Shown: piece by piece, positions 1-7,839 of the stretch
Numbering within the stretch: the stretch's first letter is position 1
Layout of the letters: each line of letters opens with the position of its first letter
The notes under the pieces: model-generated
The model's input: the letters and a program-made list of their open reading frames with translations, nothing else
What the model was told of the DNA's origin: nothing
The model's database searches: none
Assembly: GCF_031457275.1 (NCBI RefSeq)
Contig: NZ_JAVDWH010000001.1
Location: 992,001-1,056,000, forward strand
DNA from: Aeromicrobium panaciterrae
Lineage (GTDB): Bacteria; Actinomycetota; Actinomycetes; Propionibacteriales; Nocardioidaceae
DNA length: 64,000 nt
Direction: 5' to 3'
Made by a program: the position numbers and the translations under genes

Positions 1-46
1 TTGCGTCGCAGGACAGCGCTCTCAGAAGGGGACTGTGACGGTCGCC

Positions 47-52
47 TAGGAT
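47..52 (+). promoter_or_regulatory. -10 element of ispH, leaderless
   Basis: TAGGAT ends 6 bp before the ATG at 59, so the predicted transcription start falls on the A of the start codon. There is no Shine-Dalgarno sequence between the hexamer and the ATG, and no convincing -35 box. The remaining bases from 1 to 58 show no complete gene on either strand. Confidence 0.5.
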
Positions 53-58
53 GGAGTC

Positions 59-1051
59 ATGACTGAAGTGTCGCTCGGTATGCCGTCTGTTGGTGGCAGC
101 GTTCTGCTCGCTGATCCCCGCGGCTACTGCGCCGGAGTTGACCGTGCGGTGATCACGGTTGAGAAGGCTCTCGACCTCTACGGCTCGCCGGTCTACGTGC
201 GCAAGGAGATCGTGCACAACAAGCATGTCGTCAACAACCTGCGTGACCGCGGCGCGATTTTCGTCGAAGAGCTCGACGAGGTGCCCGAGGGCGCAACTGT
301 CGTGTTCTCGGCGCACGGTGTTTCGCCGATGGTGCACGCCGAAGCCGCCGAGCGCAGCCTCAAGACAATCGATGCCACCTGCCCGCTGGTGACGAAGGTG
401 CACCACGAGGCTCGCCGCTTCGCCAGCGAGGGCTACAGCATCTTGCTGATCGGGCACGAAGGTCACGAAGAGGTTGAGGGCACTGCAGGCGAGGCACCTG
501 ACCACATCACGTTGGTGCAGACCCCCGACGATGTCGACGCGCTCGAGTTCCCCGAAGGCACCCGCCTCTCCTGGCTGTCACAGACGACGCTGAGTGTCGA
601 CGAAACGATGGAGACCGTACGTCGGTTGCGCCAGAAGTTCCCGCAGCTCGAAGATCCGCCCAGCGACGACATTTGCTACGCGACCCAGAACCGCCAGGTC
701 GCGGTCAAGGAGATCGCCAAGAACGCCGATCTCGTGATTGTCGTCGGCTCGGCCAACTCCTCCAACTCGGTGCGCCTGGTCGAGGTTGCACTCGAGGCTG
801 GCGCCAAAGCGTCCTACCGCATCGATGACATCTCCGAGATCGACGAGACGTGGCTCGATGGTGTCGAGAACGTTGGTGTCACCTCGGGCGCCTCTGTACC
901 GGATGACCTGGTCCAGGAAGTGCTGGCTTATCTCGCAGAGCGCGGCCACCCTGGTGCTGAGGCCGTACGCACGGCTGACGAGAGCCTGATCTTCGCCCTG
1001 CCGCCCGAGCTCCGCAAGGACATGAAGAAGGCCGGCGTTCCCTACAAGTAG
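59..1051 (+). CDS. ispH: 4-hydroxy-3-methylbut-2-enyl diphosphate reductase
   Basis: Last enzyme of the MEP isoprenoid pathway; it reductively dehydroxylates HMBPP to IPP and DMAPP with a [4Fe-4S] cluster in the cytoplasm. The 330-residue length is normal. The three cluster cysteines are visible at C24 (RGYCAGV), C108 (DATCPLV) and C206 (DICYATQ). H53 (IVHNKHVV), H86 (SAHGVS) and the acidic EEVEG stretch near 138 fit the substrate pocket. The ATG at 59 is preceded by a correctly spaced -10 hexamer rather than a ribosome binding site, so the message is probably leaderless. The next gene starts 36 bp downstream on the same strand but has its own possible -10 and need not be co-transcribed. Confidence 0.97.
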   Translation: MTEVSLGMPSVGGSVLLADPRGYCAGVDRAVITVEKALDLYGSPVYVRKEIVHNKHVVNNLRDRGAIFVEELDEVPEGATVVFSAHGVSPMVHAEAAERSLKTIDATCPLVTKVHHEARRFASEGYSILLIGHEGHEEVEGTAGEAPDHITLVQTPDDVDALEFPEGTRLSWLSQTTLSVDETMETVRRLRQKFPQLEDPPSDDICYATQNRQVAVKEIAKNADLVIVVGSANSSNSVRLVEVALEAGAKASYRIDDISEIDETWLDGVENVGVTSGASVPDDLVQEVLAYLAERGHPGAEAVRTADESLIFALPPELRKDMKKAGVPYK

Positions 1052-1087
1052 GTCCGTCCGCGTGGCGTCTGGTGACAGACTCTTCCC

Positions 1088-2974
1088 GTGGACATTGCGC
1101 TAACCCTCGTCACCCTGCTGGCGATCGCAGTTGCCGTGAGCGCAGCCGCCGGTCGGCTGGGGATGTCGGCGCCGCTCGTACTGATCGTCGTCGGGATCGT
1201 CGGGTCCTATCTGCCGTTCGTACCGGACTTCGAGCTGACTCCTGAGCTCGTGTTGATCGGGCTGTTGCCGCCGCTGTTGTATGCCGCCTCGATTCAGACC
1301 TCGCTGGTTGATTTCCGCGCCAACCGGCGGCCGATTGCGCTGCTCAGCGTTGGCTTGGTCCTGTTCACCACTGCCGGCGTTGGTTTGCTCGTGTGGTGGC
1401 TGCTCGACGTACCGCTGGCGGTCGCGCTTGCACTCGGTGCGGTCGTCGCGCCGCCGGATGCCGTGGCTGCGACGTCGATTGCTCGCCGCGTGGGACTCCC
1501 GCGCCGAGTCGTCACGATCCTTGAGGGCGAGAGCCTCGTGAACGACGCGACCGCGATCGTCACCTTGCGCGCGTCGATCGCTGCGATCGGCGGAACGGTC
1601 AGTGTCTGGGAGGTCGGCGCAAGCTTCGTGCTGTCCGCGATTGGAGGGGCGCTGATCGGCCTTCTTGTCGCGATCGTTGTCGGCAAAATCCGCAAGCTGA
1701 TTCAGGACGACGTCACCGATGTCGCTGTCTCGCTGCTGACGCCCTGGATCGCCTATCTCCCCGCGGAGGAGATTCACATCCCCGGAGTCGAGGGCCACCC
1801 ATCAGGTGTGCTCGCCGTGGTGGTCGCCGGAATCATCCTTGGCCACAAGTCACCGATCATTCAGTCGGCATCGTCTCGGCTCTTCGAGCGTACGAATTGG
1901 TCCACCATCTCGTACGTACTCGAGAACGCCATCTTCCTTCTGATCGGGCTGCAAGTGCGCTCGATCGTGGACGACCTTGGTGAGAGCACCGTGTCGGGCC
2001 CGCGCATTGCGGTCTCGTGCGCAGCCGTGCTTGCGGCCGTGATCCTGCTGCGAATCCTGTGGGTGTTCCCCGCGACGTACGCGGCACGCATGATCCCCAA
2101 GATCCGGGATGCCGAACCACGGCCTTCTCCTCGGGTCGTCTTCCTCGTGGCGTGGACCGGTATGCGCGGTGTCGTGACTCTGGCGGCGGTGTTCCTGCTG
2201 CCCGAGCACACCGAGAAGCGTGAGGTGTTGGTCCTGATGGCGTTTGTCGTCACGATCGGCACGCTCCTCATCCAGGGTCTGACGATCCCGACGCTCGTCC
2301 GTCTGCTCAAGGTGCCGGGGCCCGATCGGCATGAAGACCACCTGCAGGAGGCGACGGTCTATCAGGCGGTGGCCGACGAGGGCATGAAGTTCCTGGACGA
2401 AGAGGTCGAGGGCACGGTGTCTGATTCGGTCATGCACCGTCTTCGCGAGCGCGCTACGGATCGTACGAACGCCGTGTGGGAGCGACTTGGCGGCTCAGCG
2501 ACACCCAGCGCGCAGTACTCACGTCTGCGGGCGGCCATGCTCGCCCGTGAACGTGACGAGCTGCTGCGCATACGGGCGCTCGGAAGCGTGGACCAGTCGA
2601 TCCTGGCTCGTGTCATGAATGCGCTCGATGTCGAAGAGTCGATACTTGATCGCATGTACGAGGACGAGACGACGGCCAACCGCGAGACCGAGCTGCGGCC
2701 AACGTACGAGCAAGGCGGCCCGTGCGAGCACCTCTCAGCGGCAGTCGTCGTACCGCCACCCGTGACGCCGACGGGTTGCGAAGAATGCCTCGCGGACGGC
2801 GACGAGTGGGTGCACCTGCGTCTATGTATGGAGTGTGGCCACGTCGGTTGCTGTGACTCGTCGCCGAATACGCACGCAACCAAGCATTTCCACGAGTCGG
2901 GACACGCCGTGATGCGCAGCTTCGAACCCGGTGAAGCCTGGCGCTGGTGCTACATCGACGAAGTATTGGGCTGA
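1088..2974 (+). CDS. CPA1-family Na+/H+ antiporter with C-terminal UBP-type zinc finger
   Basis: Membrane cation/proton antiporter of the CPA1 (NhaP/NHE) family. About twelve hydrophobic segments fill residues 1-410, with the family motifs APPDAVA (121-127) and ESLVNDATAI (148-157, D153 the likely ion-binding acid). A cytoplasmic, partly helical region follows (about 415-540). The last 83 residues (from 546) are a cysteine/histidine-rich module (CEH, CEEC, CMECGHVGC, then several His up to GHAV) that matches the ubiquitin-hydrolase-type zinc finger (zf-UBP). In bacteria this finger is known mainly as an appendage with unknown ligand. GTG start at 1088; CAGACT lies at -12 to -7, so it may be leaderless. 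The 3' end overlaps the convergent membrane gene by 25 bp. Confidence 0.9.
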   Translation: MDIALTLVTLLAIAVAVSAAAGRLGMSAPLVLIVVGIVGSYLPFVPDFELTPELVLIGLLPPLLYAASIQTSLVDFRANRRPIALLSVGLVLFTTAGVGLLVWWLLDVPLAVALALGAVVAPPDAVAATSIARRVGLPRRVVTILEGESLVNDATAIVTLRASIAAIGGTVSVWEVGASFVLSAIGGALIGLLVAIVVGKIRKLIQDDVTDVAVSLLTPWIAYLPAEEIHIPGVEGHPSGVLAVVVAGIILGHKSPIIQSASSRLFERTNWSTISYVLENAIFLLIGLQVRSIVDDLGESTVSGPRIAVSCAAVLAAVILLRILWVFPATYAARMIPKIRDAEPRPSPRVVFLVAWTGMRGVVTLAAVFLLPEHTEKREVLVLMAFVVTIGTLLIQGLTIPTLVRLLKVPGPDRHEDHLQEATVYQAVADEGMKFLDEEVEGTVSDSVMHRLRERATDRTNAVWERLGGSATPSAQYSRLRAAMLARERDELLRIRALGSVDQSILARVMNALDVEESILDRMYEDETTANRETELRPTYEQGGPCEHLSAAVVVPPPVTPTGCEECLADGDEWVHLRLCMECGHVGCCDSSPNTHATKHFHESGHAVMRSFEPGEAWRWCYIDEVLG

Positions 2975-3420
2975 CGATCCGGAGCAGTCATGATGCGCAG
3001 GGCGATGATGCCGAGCGCAAGGCCGTGACCCAGCACCAACGTCTTGCCGTGATCGATCGTCGAGGCGATGAGGCGACCAATGAAGCCTGCATCGTCGGAG
3101 AGCCCGTTGACCTGGATCGCGTCGGCCCAGAACATCGAGACCACAGCCAACGCGCCAATCATCAGAGCTGGTGGGAACACGCCAGCCTGGAACAGCGACT
3201 CGAGATCGACCGCCATCGCGACGGTCACGACAATCAGTACGAAGCTGAGTGAGAACAGGAAGCCGAGGCTGCCGTCGGTCAGGTCGAGACCGGTGAGCGC
3301 CGCCATGGCGATGACCGCGATGCGGATCGCCTCGCGAGCATTCAGATCGTGCCCTGCACGCTGTGGGCGTGAGGGCGACTCGACCGGGTGCGCGTCCATA
3401 CCTTCATCATGCGCCGCCAC
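2950..3420 (-). CDS. small integral membrane protein (DUF6542-like)
   Basis: 156-residue protein with a charged, proline-containing N-terminal stretch of about 30 residues followed by four hydrophobic segments (roughly 31-50, 53-72, 80-98, 125-145). It resembles small actinobacterial membrane proteins of the DUF6542 type; I cannot assign a function. The ATG at 3420 has CAAAGT at -12 to -7 on its strand, which fits a leaderless start; an internal Met at residue 8 is the alternative. It is convergent with the antiporter gene, overlapping its last 25 bp, and divergent from the acetyltransferase gene at 3459 with only 38 bp between starts. Confidence 0.65.
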   Translation of the reverse strand: MAAHDEGMDAHPVESPSRPQRAGHDLNAREAIRIAVIAMAALTGLDLTDGSLGFLFSLSFVLIVVTVAMAVDLESLFQAGVFPPALMIGALAVVSMFWADAIQVNGLSDDAGFIGRLIASTIDHGKTLVLGHGLALGIIALRIMTAPDRQPNTSSM

Positions 3421-3458
3421 GATGACACTTTGGGGGAGGCGACTGATAGGAACGACAC

Positions 3459-3995
3459 GTGGGAATCATTGAGACCGAGCGCCTGATCCTGCGTCCCTTC
3501 ACGCACGATGACGCTCCACGGGTGCTCGACATCCAGAGCCGTCTCGACGTAATCCGGTGGCTGAGTGATCCGCCGTTCATACCGATGCCTGATCTCGACG
3601 AGGCTCGCGCCTGGATCGACAACTGGAACACCGGCGACATTGGGCCGCTCAACTGCGGATATGCGATCGAGGTACGCGACACCGGAGTTCTGGCCGGCAC
3701 CGCGATGATCGTCCAGGTTCCCTACCCGATCAACGACGAACGGCAGGTCGGCTGGCATCTGCACCCCGACTCCTCGGGTCACGGCTATGCGACCGAGGCG
3801 GCAGTCGCCGTGATCGACCAGGCGTTTGTGGCGGGACTCGATGAGATCTGGTGCGGGATGTACCCCGACAACGAGGCGTCAGCGCGTGTCGCTCGCCGAC
3901 TCGGTCTGGTCGAACGCGGACTCGTCCCGGATCCCTGGTACCTGGGCTATTCGCGCTACTTCACAGCCACCCGCGACGAGTGGGCCAAGCGATGA
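3459..3995 (+). CDS. GNAT family N-acetyltransferase (RimJ/RimL-like)
   Basis: 178-residue GNAT acetyltransferase of the Acetyltransf_3 (RimJ/RimL) type. The N-terminus IETERLILRPFTHDDAPRVL is the usual first beta strand and helix of this subfamily. The acetyl-CoA region is the segment GWHLHPDSSGHGYATEAAVA (about 91-110), followed by GMYPDNEASARVARRLGLVE, the typical C-terminal helix. The substrate is unknown. GTG start at 3459 with TAGGAA at -12 to -7. The stop codon overlaps the ATG of a paralogous GNAT gene (ATGA), so the two are translationally coupled. Confidence 0.88.
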   Translation: MGIIETERLILRPFTHDDAPRVLDIQSRLDVIRWLSDPPFIPMPDLDEARAWIDNWNTGDIGPLNCGYAIEVRDTGVLAGTAMIVQVPYPINDERQVGWHLHPDSSGHGYATEAAVAVIDQAFVAGLDEIWCGMYPDNEASARVARRLGLVERGLVPDPWYLGYSRYFTATRDEWAKR

Positions 3996-4525
3996 TCGAG
4001 ACTGAGCGCCTCGTCTTGCGCCTCTACACGCATGACGACGCCGATCGGCTGTTCGACATGATGCGTCGCATCGAGGTGGCCAAATGGAGTGGCGAGGGCG
4101 TTCCGATGAAGACGATCGACGAAGCTCACACGCGAATCGATCGGATGCCGAGCCGCGCGGGCGACCGCCCCGAAGCCGGCGTGTTCGCCGTTGAACGCAA
4201 GGACAACGGTGTCGTCGCCGGCATGGCTGTGCTTGTGCCCATTCCTGCGAGCAAGGATGTCGACCGCGAGGACGAGGAGATTGGGTGGCACCTACATCCT
4301 GATTCGTGGGGCAATGGCTTCGCCACCGAGGCGGCAAGCGCGCTCGTTGCCCGGGGATTTGCGGCCGGTTTGACCGAGCTCTACGCCGTGACTAAGCCCG
4401 ACAACGGTCCGTCGCAGGCCGTTTGTCGGCGGCTCGGTATGGAGGACCTTGGCCTGCGTACGGACTGGTACGACCAAGAGCTCCGTGCCTTCTGTCTGAA
4501 GGGTCCCGGCGAGCCCGTAAAGTAG
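3992..4525 (+). CDS. GNAT family N-acetyltransferase, paralogue of the preceding gene
   Basis: 177 residues beginning IETERLVLRLYTHDDADRLF, clearly related to the gene upstream. It has the same acetyl-CoA loop (GWHLHPDSWGNGFATEAASA) and the same C-terminal NGPSQAVCRRLGMEDLG segment. I start it at 3992, where ATG overlaps the previous TGA; a longer in-frame reading to 3851 would add sequence with no GNAT character and run inside the preceding gene. The pair looks like a tandem duplication that has diverged in the middle third, where substrate specificity usually lies. The ychF gene follows after 6 bp, and a TAAAGT hexamer over the stop codon may be its own -10. Confidence 0.87.
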   Translation: MIETERLVLRLYTHDDADRLFDMMRRIEVAKWSGEGVPMKTIDEAHTRIDRMPSRAGDRPEAGVFAVERKDNGVVAGMAVLVPIPASKDVDREDEEIGWHLHPDSWGNGFATEAASALVARGFAAGLTELYAVTKPDNGPSQAVCRRLGMEDLGLRTDWYDQELRAFCLKGPGEPVK

Positions 4526-4531
4526 CCCCTT

Positions 4532-5620
4532 GTGGCTCTCTCCATCGGCATCGTCGGACTCCCCAACGCGGGCAAGTCGACCCTTTTCAATGCCCTCACC
4601 AAGAACAACGTCCTAGCGGCCAACTACCCGTTCGCGACGATCGAGCCCAACGTCGGAGTCGTCGGCGTACCCGACGCCCGACTCGGCAAGCTTGCCGAGA
4701 TCTTCGGCTCGGAGAAGATCCTCCCCGCGACAGTGCAGTTCGTCGACATCGCCGGCATCGTCCGTGGTGCATCCGAAGGCGAGGGGATGGGCAACAAGTT
4801 CCTCTCCCACATCCGCGAATCCGACGCGATCTGCCAGGTCACCCGGGTGTTCCGCGACGAGGATGTCACACACGTCGACGGCGACGTGAACCCCGCCAAC
4901 GACATCGAGACGATCTCGATCGAGCTGGCTCTGGCCGACCTTCAGACTCTCGAGAACGCGTTGCCGCGCCTCGACAAGGAGTCGCGCAAGGACAAGTCGC
5001 TCGTGCCCGCGTACGAGGAAGCCAAGAAGGCCAAGGAGTCGCTCGAGGCAGGCGTCGGTGTCCAGAAGGCCGGTCTCGATCTCGAGCTCCTACGCGATCT
5101 GCACCTGATGACCTCGAAGCGCTTCATCTACGTCTTCAACTGCGATCACGATGAGCTCAGCGATGAGTCGATCAAACAGCAGATGAGCGCGCTGGTCGCG
5201 CCGTCCGAGGCGATCTTCCTCGACGCCAAGTCCGAAGCCGAACTCGTCGAGCTCGGCGATGACGAAGAGGCTGAGGCCATGCGTGCCGAAATGCTGGCTG
5301 ACATGGGTGTCGACGAGCCCGGTCTCGACGCACTTGCTCGCGTGGGCTTCGACACGCTCGGTCTGCAGACGTACCTCACCGCAGGCCCCAAGGAGTCGCG
5401 CGCGTGGACGATCCCCAAGGGTGCAACTGCTCCGCAGGCTGCTGGCGTGATCCACACGGACTTCGAGCGCGGCTTCATCAAGGCTGAGATCGTCTCGTTC
5501 GCTGATCTCGTCGATGCTGGTTCCATGAACGCTGCCAAGTCGGTCGGCAAGGTTCGCATGGAGGGCAAGGACTACGTCATGACAGACGGCGACGTAGTCG
5601 AGTTCCGCTTCAACGTCTGA
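4532..5620 (+). CDS. ychF: redox-regulated ATPase YchF
   Basis: Universally conserved Obg-family P-loop NTPase that prefers ATP and associates with ribosomes. The 362-residue length is standard. The N-terminal G domain starts with GLPNAGKSTLFNAL (about 8-21), followed by the DIAGIVRGASEGEG switch region. The usual NKxD specificity motif is replaced by NCDHDE, as expected for an ATP-preferring YchF. A helical insertion follows, and the C-terminal TGS domain ends in MTDGDVVEFRFNV. GTG start at 4532, with no obvious Shine-Dalgarno; TAAAGT at 4518-4523 could serve as a -10. Confidence 0.96.
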   Translation: MALSIGIVGLPNAGKSTLFNALTKNNVLAANYPFATIEPNVGVVGVPDARLGKLAEIFGSEKILPATVQFVDIAGIVRGASEGEGMGNKFLSHIRESDAICQVTRVFRDEDVTHVDGDVNPANDIETISIELALADLQTLENALPRLDKESRKDKSLVPAYEEAKKAKESLEAGVGVQKAGLDLELLRDLHLMTSKRFIYVFNCDHDELSDESIKQQMSALVAPSEAIFLDAKSEAELVELGDDEEAEAMRAEMLADMGVDEPGLDALARVGFDTLGLQTYLTAGPKESRAWTIPKGATAPQAAGVIHTDFERGFIKAEIVSFADLVDAGSMNAAKSVGKVRMEGKDYVMTDGDVVEFRFNV

Positions 5621-5657
5621 GCTCCGGCTCGGGTGCTTACGCCAGCGACGTGAGCCG

Positions 5658-6722
5658 TCAGTCTGTGCTTGCGGGAAGTCCCAGTCCCCGACGTATCTTC
5701 GCCCCATCGGATGCGCCCCTGTCGCCCGCTTTGCGAAAGTCCGTACCGAAAGCGGCCAAGTACGTGGCGGAAGTCTTCGCTGACAGGGCCCTCTTCGTAG
5801 CGTCGTAGACCACGGCCTCTTGCCGCGCAAGATCGCTGATGAGTCCTGCGACCAATGACGGCCACGAATAGTTCTTCAGACACCTGATTTCCTCGTCGAG
5901 ACCTTGTGCGTACACCGTGGTGGCCTTCTTCAGCGCTGACCATGAAATTGCGCCGGCGTTGTGTCTGCTGATCGCAGTGTTCAAAGCGTCCCCGGCCTCA
6001 TTCGCCGGTTTGACACAACTTAGGTAGTGCGCCGCAGCCTCGTGATCGATGACGAAGAAGTTCATCGGCTTTCCGCTTGCTGCCGCATGCTGTGGCGTTT
6101 CAAGAACTGTGGCGCGCACCGTGATCGCTCCGGCATTGGTCGTTGGCGCTCTGAGCGTGAATGAGCCGTTGTTGGCCGTCGTCACGGGGGCACCGACAGA
6201 AACCCAGGTTGTCCCATCGACGGTTGCTTCGAGCGTCACCGCACGGCCTAGTTCTGCTGGCGAGACAGTGCCGATGACAGTCACCTTCTCGTCGAGCGCT
6301 ACTTCGGTCGGTCCTTCTAGATGTGACTTGATTGCAGTCGCTTCTAGAACGGTGATCGCTAGTTCGCGAGAGACGACCGTTTTGTCTCCATTGACCAGGA
6401 CGACCCGAAGGCTGGTTTTTACTCGAGAGCCGGGCTTGTAACTGAACGTGTAGGCGCCTGAACTGTCGGTGATTGTCGCTTGTCCGGTTGGTTCGAACGC
6501 GGACCCTCGTGTCGACGACTGAAGTTCGACCTCCAGACCGGCCACTTTGTCGCTGAATGCGCCAGACAGTGTGATCGTGTCGGCAGGTCCGACCTTGGAT
6601 CTTGACGCGACGAATGACACGGATTGGCCTGCGCAAGCCGAGAGCGAAATCAGTAGGAGCAGTGCCAGGAGCGAGTTTCGGGTGTTGCGGCCTGTGCGGA
6701 GCAGGTCAAGCGAATGCGGCAT
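5658..6722 (-). CDS. predicted lipoprotein with two Ig-like domains
   Basis: 354-residue secreted protein. A basic N-terminus (RTGRNTRN) leads into a hydrophobic stretch LLALLLLISLSAC with a lipobox, giving a lipid-anchored Cys near residue 31. Two beta-rich repeats follow (about 35-125 and 130-220). Both resemble bacterial Ig-like or carboxypeptidase-regulatory-like domains (LSGAFSDKVAGLEVELQSS; IGTVSPAELGRAVTLEATVDG). The C-terminal third is helical, with two cysteines. The function is not recognised. I start at the ATG at 6722, preceded by AGGGGA at good distance; an upstream in-frame extension to 6764 would cross the inverted repeats at 6734-6756. It is divergent from the HprK-like module. 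Confidence 0.7.
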   Translation of the reverse strand: MPHSLDLLRTGRNTRNSLLALLLLISLSACAGQSVSFVASRSKVGPADTITLSGAFSDKVAGLEVELQSSTRGSAFEPTGQATITDSSGAYTFSYKPGSRVKTSLRVVLVNGDKTVVSRELAITVLEATAIKSHLEGPTEVALDEKVTVIGTVSPAELGRAVTLEATVDGTTWVSVGAPVTTANNGSFTLRAPTTNAGAITVRATVLETPQHAAASGKPMNFFVIDHEAAAHYLSCVKPANEAGDALNTAISRHNAGAISWSALKKATTVYAQGLDEEIRCLKNYSWPSLVAGLISDLARQEAVVYDATKRALSAKTSATYLAAFGTDFRKAGDRGASDGAKIRRGLGLPASTD

Positions 6723-6733
6723 TGGCACGTCCC

Positions 6734-6756
6734 CTACGAGTCGTAGAGACTCTACG
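6734..6756. promoter_or_regulatory. overlapping inverted repeats between lipoprotein and HprK-like gene
   Basis: Two perfect dyads share one arm. CTACGA-G-TCGTAG occupies 6734-6746, and CGTAGAG-A-CTCTACG occupies 6742-6756. In DNA this looks like a pair of overlapping operator sites. In the lipoprotein mRNA it would form two mutually exclusive hairpins immediately 5' of the AGGGGA ribosome binding site. It sits 11 bp upstream of the lipoprotein ATG and about 100 bp upstream of the divergent module. Confidence 0.5.
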
Positions 6757-6847
6757 CGGCACATACGACCACCGATCCGGAGTTCGCACTTGTGATTCCA
6801 CGGAGCTCTCAGTTCGGTGGTTCCTCAGTGCTTTCCGTGGATCCACC

Positions 6848-6853
6848 TAGGGT
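6848..6853 (+). promoter_or_regulatory. -10 element of the HprK-like module, leaderless
   Basis: TAGGGT ends 6 bp before the ATG at 6860. This favours that ATG over the overlapping GTG at 6857 and suggests that the module's mRNA has no leader. No good -35 box was found. Confidence 0.45.
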
Positions 6854-6859
6854 TGTGTG

Positions 6860-7582
6860 ATGCAGGTTTCTCTGGAGGTGCTCGACGTTCGGATCGACGT
6901 TGAGCTGCCGACCTCCGTTGACCCGCGCGTGAAGGATCAGGTGGAGTGGGCGTGGCAGCACTGCCTAGCTCGGTCCGGTGGGCTTGCGGCGCGACGTGTG
7001 GCCTGGCGGGGACACGACAGCGCAACTGGCATGCACCTGCTGTCGCAGGACGTGACCCGCGCTGCGATTGATGCGCGGGCCGGGCAGGCGGTGATGCTTC
7101 ACGCTGCGGCCATCGCCAACCCAGACTCCGGCGCGGCACTCGCCGTTGTTGGAGCTTCGGGCGCCGGCAAGACAACCTGGGTACAGGCCAATGGCGGCAA
7201 CCGTCGTTACATCTCCGATGAAGCTGTATTGATCACGAGCGATCTCCAGATATTTGGCATTCCCAAACCGCTCTCGCTCGGTCACTACGGCATCAAGGAG
7301 CAGGTCGCTCCCGTCGAGTTCGGATTGAGTGAGGCGAACGGAACCGAATACCTCGCTGGCCTGTGGATTCTCGATCGCGACGACGCTGCAACAACCCTGC
7401 TCGAGGACGTCGAGATTCTCGATGCCTTGCCGCTGCTCGCGCAGCAGGCTTCCTACCTGAACGCACTTGCCCAACCGCTCCATCAGTTGGCTGCGGTCGT
7501 CTCGGGAAGCGGTGGGCTAAGACGAGCCCGCTATCGCGAGGCGTCTGACCTGTCCGAACTCGTTGCGGAATCATTGGCATGA
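6860..7582 (+). CDS. HPr kinase-like (HprK-related) P-loop protein
   Basis: 240-residue protein resembling the kinase domain of HPr serine kinase, as in the HprK-related kinase families found with PqqD-like proteins and in some lasso-peptide clusters. Visible motifs: LHAAA at 80-84; Walker A GASGAGKT at 98-105; the HprK-type metal/phosphate motif as YISDE at 117-121; and the family hallmark PKPLSL at 135-140. It lacks the HPr-binding C-terminal signature of true HprK, and no HPr gene is nearby, so the substrate is probably not HPr. It starts at 6860 on promoter spacing. The stop overlaps the start of the PqqD-like gene (ATGA), the first link in a four-gene coupled operon. Confidence 0.75.
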   Translation: MQVSLEVLDVRIDVELPTSVDPRVKDQVEWAWQHCLARSGGLAARRVAWRGHDSATGMHLLSQDVTRAAIDARAGQAVMLHAAAIANPDSGAALAVVGASGAGKTTWVQANGGNRRYISDEAVLITSDLQIFGIPKPLSLGHYGIKEQVAPVEFGLSEANGTEYLAGLWILDRDDAATTLLEDVEILDALPLLAQQASYLNALAQPLHQLAAVVSGSGGLRRARYREASDLSELVAESLA

Positions 7583-7839
7583 GAGTTACGCGTGGCGCAC
7601 TCAGTGACATCTTCGAACACGGAAACGAATCCGTGGTGATGGCTGGATCGAACGTTGTTCGGCTCTCCGAACTTGCGACGTTTCTGGTTGGTGGACTGAC
7701 GGTTTCGCGCACCAGCGACGAACTCGCCGCGATGCTTGTCGATCAATTCGGTGAACCAGTCGACGCGGACGCGCGTGATCTGGTCGAGCGCATGCTCAGT
7801 CAACTCGCAGCACTCGAAATCGTGGAAATCGACCTATGA
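7579..7839 (+). CDS. PqqD family protein (RiPP recognition element-like)
   Basis: 86 residues with the PqqD/RRE fold pattern. Short beta strands come first (MRVTRGALSDIFEHGNESVVMAG), then the characteristic VVRLSELATFLVGGL segment. Two helices with SDELAAMLVDQFGEPVDADARDLVERMLSQLAALEIVEI close it. PqqD-like domains normally bind leader peptides or partner proteins. Here the protein probably serves as an adaptor for the kinase-like protein encoded just upstream. Starts and stops overlap by 4 bp on both sides (7579-7582 and 7836-7839), so tight stoichiometric coupling is expected. The sequence is too divergent to predict a specific leader peptide. Confidence 0.72.
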   Translation: MRVTRGALSDIFEHGNESVVMAGSNVVRLSELATFLVGGLTVSRTSDELAAMLVDQFGEPVDADARDLVERMLSQLAALEIVEIDL

